The notes beneath the pieces are model-generated. The model had not been told where the DNA came from. It made no database searches and saw only the letters and a program-made list of their open reading frames with translations. DNA of 8,010 nucleotides, taken from an uncultured Collinsella sp. Its GTDB lineage: Bacteria > Actinomycetota > Coriobacteriia > Coriobacteriales > Coriobacteriaceae. The translations under genes were made by a program, and so were the position numbers. The number at the start of each line of letters is the position of its first letter. The first letter of the stretch is position 1. Shown here one piece after another: positions 6,558-8,010 of the stretch. The stretch lies in the NCBI GenBank assembly GCA_902462065.1, contig CABQAK010000061.1, forward strand, positions 1 to 8,010, given 5' to 3'.

Positions 6558-8010
6558 ATGGCAGGCAAGCCGCAAACACTAGCTACGACCTCGGCATTCG
6601 AGATCTTGGGCCCCGTCATGGTCGGCCCCAGCTCATCGCACACCGCCGGCGCCCTGCGCTGCGCCCAAGTTGCCGCCAGCCTGCTGGAAGGCCGCATCAC
6701 CAAAGTCAACTTTGGCCTGTGGAACTCCTTCGCCCACACCTACCGCGGCCACGGCACCGACCGCGCGCTCGTCGCGGGCATCCTGGGCCTCGACACCGAT
6801 GACGAGAACATCAAGCAGGCCTTCGACCTCGCACGCGAGCAGGGCCTCGAATATCACTTTGACATCAAGGGCGACGACGCCTCCATCCACCCCAACACCG
6901 TCGACATCGACATGGTCGACGACACGGCCGCCACGGCACAGGTCCGCGGTGAGAGCCTGGGCGGCGGCAAGATGCGCATCAGCCGCATTAACGGCGTCGG
7001 CGTCGACATCTCGGGCATGTACTCCACACTCTTCGTGGCGCACTACGACGTCCCCGGCGTGCTCGCCGCGCTCACGAACCTGCTCGCCTACGCACACGTG
7101 AACATCGCATTCTGCCGCACCTACCGCACCGAAGTGGGCGGCCAGGCCTACTCCGTCTTTGAGACCGACGGCGCGCCCGACGACACCGTTATCCCGATGC
7201 TACGCAAGCTCGACAATGTCGATTACGCGACCTTTATCGAGCTCCCCGGTTCTGCCTCGTCGCTCTCCCCCGGCGTCTCGGCCAAGGAGATCTTCGACGA
7301 CGGCGAGCAGCTGCTCGATGCGTGTGCCGAGCTCGGCCTGAATATCGGCGCCGTTATGGCCGTGCGCGAGGCGCGTCTGACCGGTGAGGCGCACGCCGTC
7401 GCCGCCATGCGCCGCGTACTCGACGTCATGCGCGAGGAGACCACGACCCCCATCGTCAATCCGCAGCGCTCGCTCGGCGGGCTTATCGGCGGCGAGGCCA
7501 AACTCGTCGATGCCACCGTCCGCAACGATTTGAGCACAAGCCTGATGGGTGCTGTCCAGACCGACGCCGTGGCTCGCGCCATGGCCGTGCTCGAGCGCTC
7601 CGCCACGATGGGCGTGATCGTCGCCGCCCCCACGGCCGGCTCCGCGGGTGTTGTGCCCGGCTGCGTGCTGGCGCTCGCCGATCGCCTGCAGCTCGACGAC
7701 GAGCAGGTCATGGACGCGCTCTACTGCGCAGCCGCCATCGGCCTCAACCTCACCACAAGCGCCTGCGTTGCCGGCGCCGAGGGCGGCTGCCAGGCCGAGG
7801 TGGGAAGCGCCGCCGCCATGGCAGCCGCCGCGCTGGTGCAGATGCTCGGCGGCACGCCCGAGCAGGCGCTCGACGCCAGCTCCATCGCGCTAAGTAACCT
7901 GCTGGGTCTCGTTTGTGACCCCGTCGGTGGCCTCGTGGAAGTGCCCTGCCAAAACCGCAACGCCATCGGCGTGGCAGCGGCCTTTAGCTCGGCACAACTC
8001 GCCCTCGCAG
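6558..8010 (+). CDS. sdaA: Iron-sulfur L-serine dehydratase, single chain with ACT domain (3' end cut by window)
   Basis: Oxygen-sensitive [4Fe-4S] enzyme that converts L-serine to pyruvate and ammonia in the cytoplasm. The window shows 484 residues; the C-terminus lies outside. Domains in order: beta (substrate-sensing) domain, about 10-130, with GPSSSHTAG at 23-31; an ACT domain, about 148-220 (starting near GVGVDISGMYSTLFV); and the alpha catalytic domain from about 242, with APTAGSAGVVPG (357-368). The three cluster cysteines are Cys411 (GCQAEVG), Cys453 (CDPVGG) and Cys464 (CQNRN), spaced 42 and 11 as in known enzymes of the family; the fourth ligand is expected at the missing C-terminus. 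Many Firmicutes encode beta+ACT and alpha as two genes (sdaAB, sdaAA), and E. coli SdaA is one chain without ACT; this is a beta-ACT-alpha fusion. The start ATG has AAGGAG 5 bases upstream. The ACT domain suggests control by an amino acid or by serine itself. Not broken within the window. Confidence 0.95.
   Translation, partial: MAGKPQTLATTSAFEILGPVMVGPSSSHTAGALRCAQVAASLLEGRITKVNFGLWNSFAHTYRGHGTDRALVAGILGLDTDDENIKQAFDLAREQGLEYHFDIKGDDASIHPNTVDIDMVDDTAATAQVRGESLGGGKMRISRINGVGVDISGMYSTLFVAHYDVPGVLAALTNLLAYAHVNIAFCRTYRTEVGGQAYSVFETDGAPDDTVIPMLRKLDNVDYATFIELPGSASSLSPGVSAKEIFDDGEQLLDACAELGLNIGAVMAVREARLTGEAHAVAAMRRVLDVMREETTTPIVNPQRSLGGLIGGEAKLVDATVRNDLSTSLMGAVQTDAVARAMAVLERSATMGVIVAAPTAGSAGVVPGCVLALADRLQLDDEQVMDALYCAAAIGLNLTTSACVAGAEGGCQAEVGSAAAMAAAALVQMLGGTPEQALDASSIALSNLLGLVCDPVGGLVEVPCQNRNAIGVAAAFSSAQLALA

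Noticed and set aside
6332..6739. 135-codon open frame on the minus strand across the palindrome and the start of the serine dehydratase gene
   Set aside because: It runs through both inverted arms and antisense to the dehydratase beta domain, with no ribosome site or recognisable domain.

Overview
The window is GC-rich (by eye about 60-65%) bacterial chromosome carrying five housekeeping genes. All five are recognisable from family motifs. The base composition, the single-chain ACT-containing iron-sulfur serine dehydratase and the protein sequences suggest an actinobacterial gut anaerobe, most likely Coriobacteriia (Collinsella-like). This placement is inference; there is no rRNA or other marker here to fix it. 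I see no prophage, transposase gene, CRISPR array, tRNA or rRNA.

Layout. The left half is on the minus strand. gltX (glutamyl-tRNA synthetase, start near 4655) is followed by a hairpin terminator at about 3121-3156, then priA (replication-restart helicase, 3090 to 637), and after a gap of under 20 bases def (peptide deformylase, to 82). The right half is on the plus strand. metK (S-adenosylmethionine synthetase, 4934-6214) is followed by a strong intrinsic terminator at 6252-6287, a structured non-coding stretch of about 270 bases, and a serine dehydratase gene (from 6558) that runs off the right edge. gltX and metK are divergent, so 4656-4933 holds both promoters and a long imperfect palindrome.

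How the genes work together. They do not form one pathway. They are core functions: tRNA charging (GltX), removal of the formyl group from new proteins (Def), replication restart (PriA), methyl-donor synthesis (MetK) and serine catabolism to pyruvate (serine dehydratase). priA and def are close enough to share a transcript; the others look like separate transcription units.

What is less ordinary. (1) PriA starts with an exact QLSLF pentapeptide, the consensus for binding the DNA polymerase sliding clamp, on a Pro/Ala-rich tether ahead of the conserved protein. (2) A 121-base element with perfect 26-base inverted arms lies in front of the serine dehydratase gene, next to an imperfect 32-base-offset direct repeat. 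(3) A second, unrelated palindrome of about 90 bases with 28/29-base arms lies between gltX and metK and looks like a REP/MITE-type element. (4) The metK leader could encode a short Met-containing peptide that ends inside a hairpin followed by five T. None of these is proven; each has a test listed.
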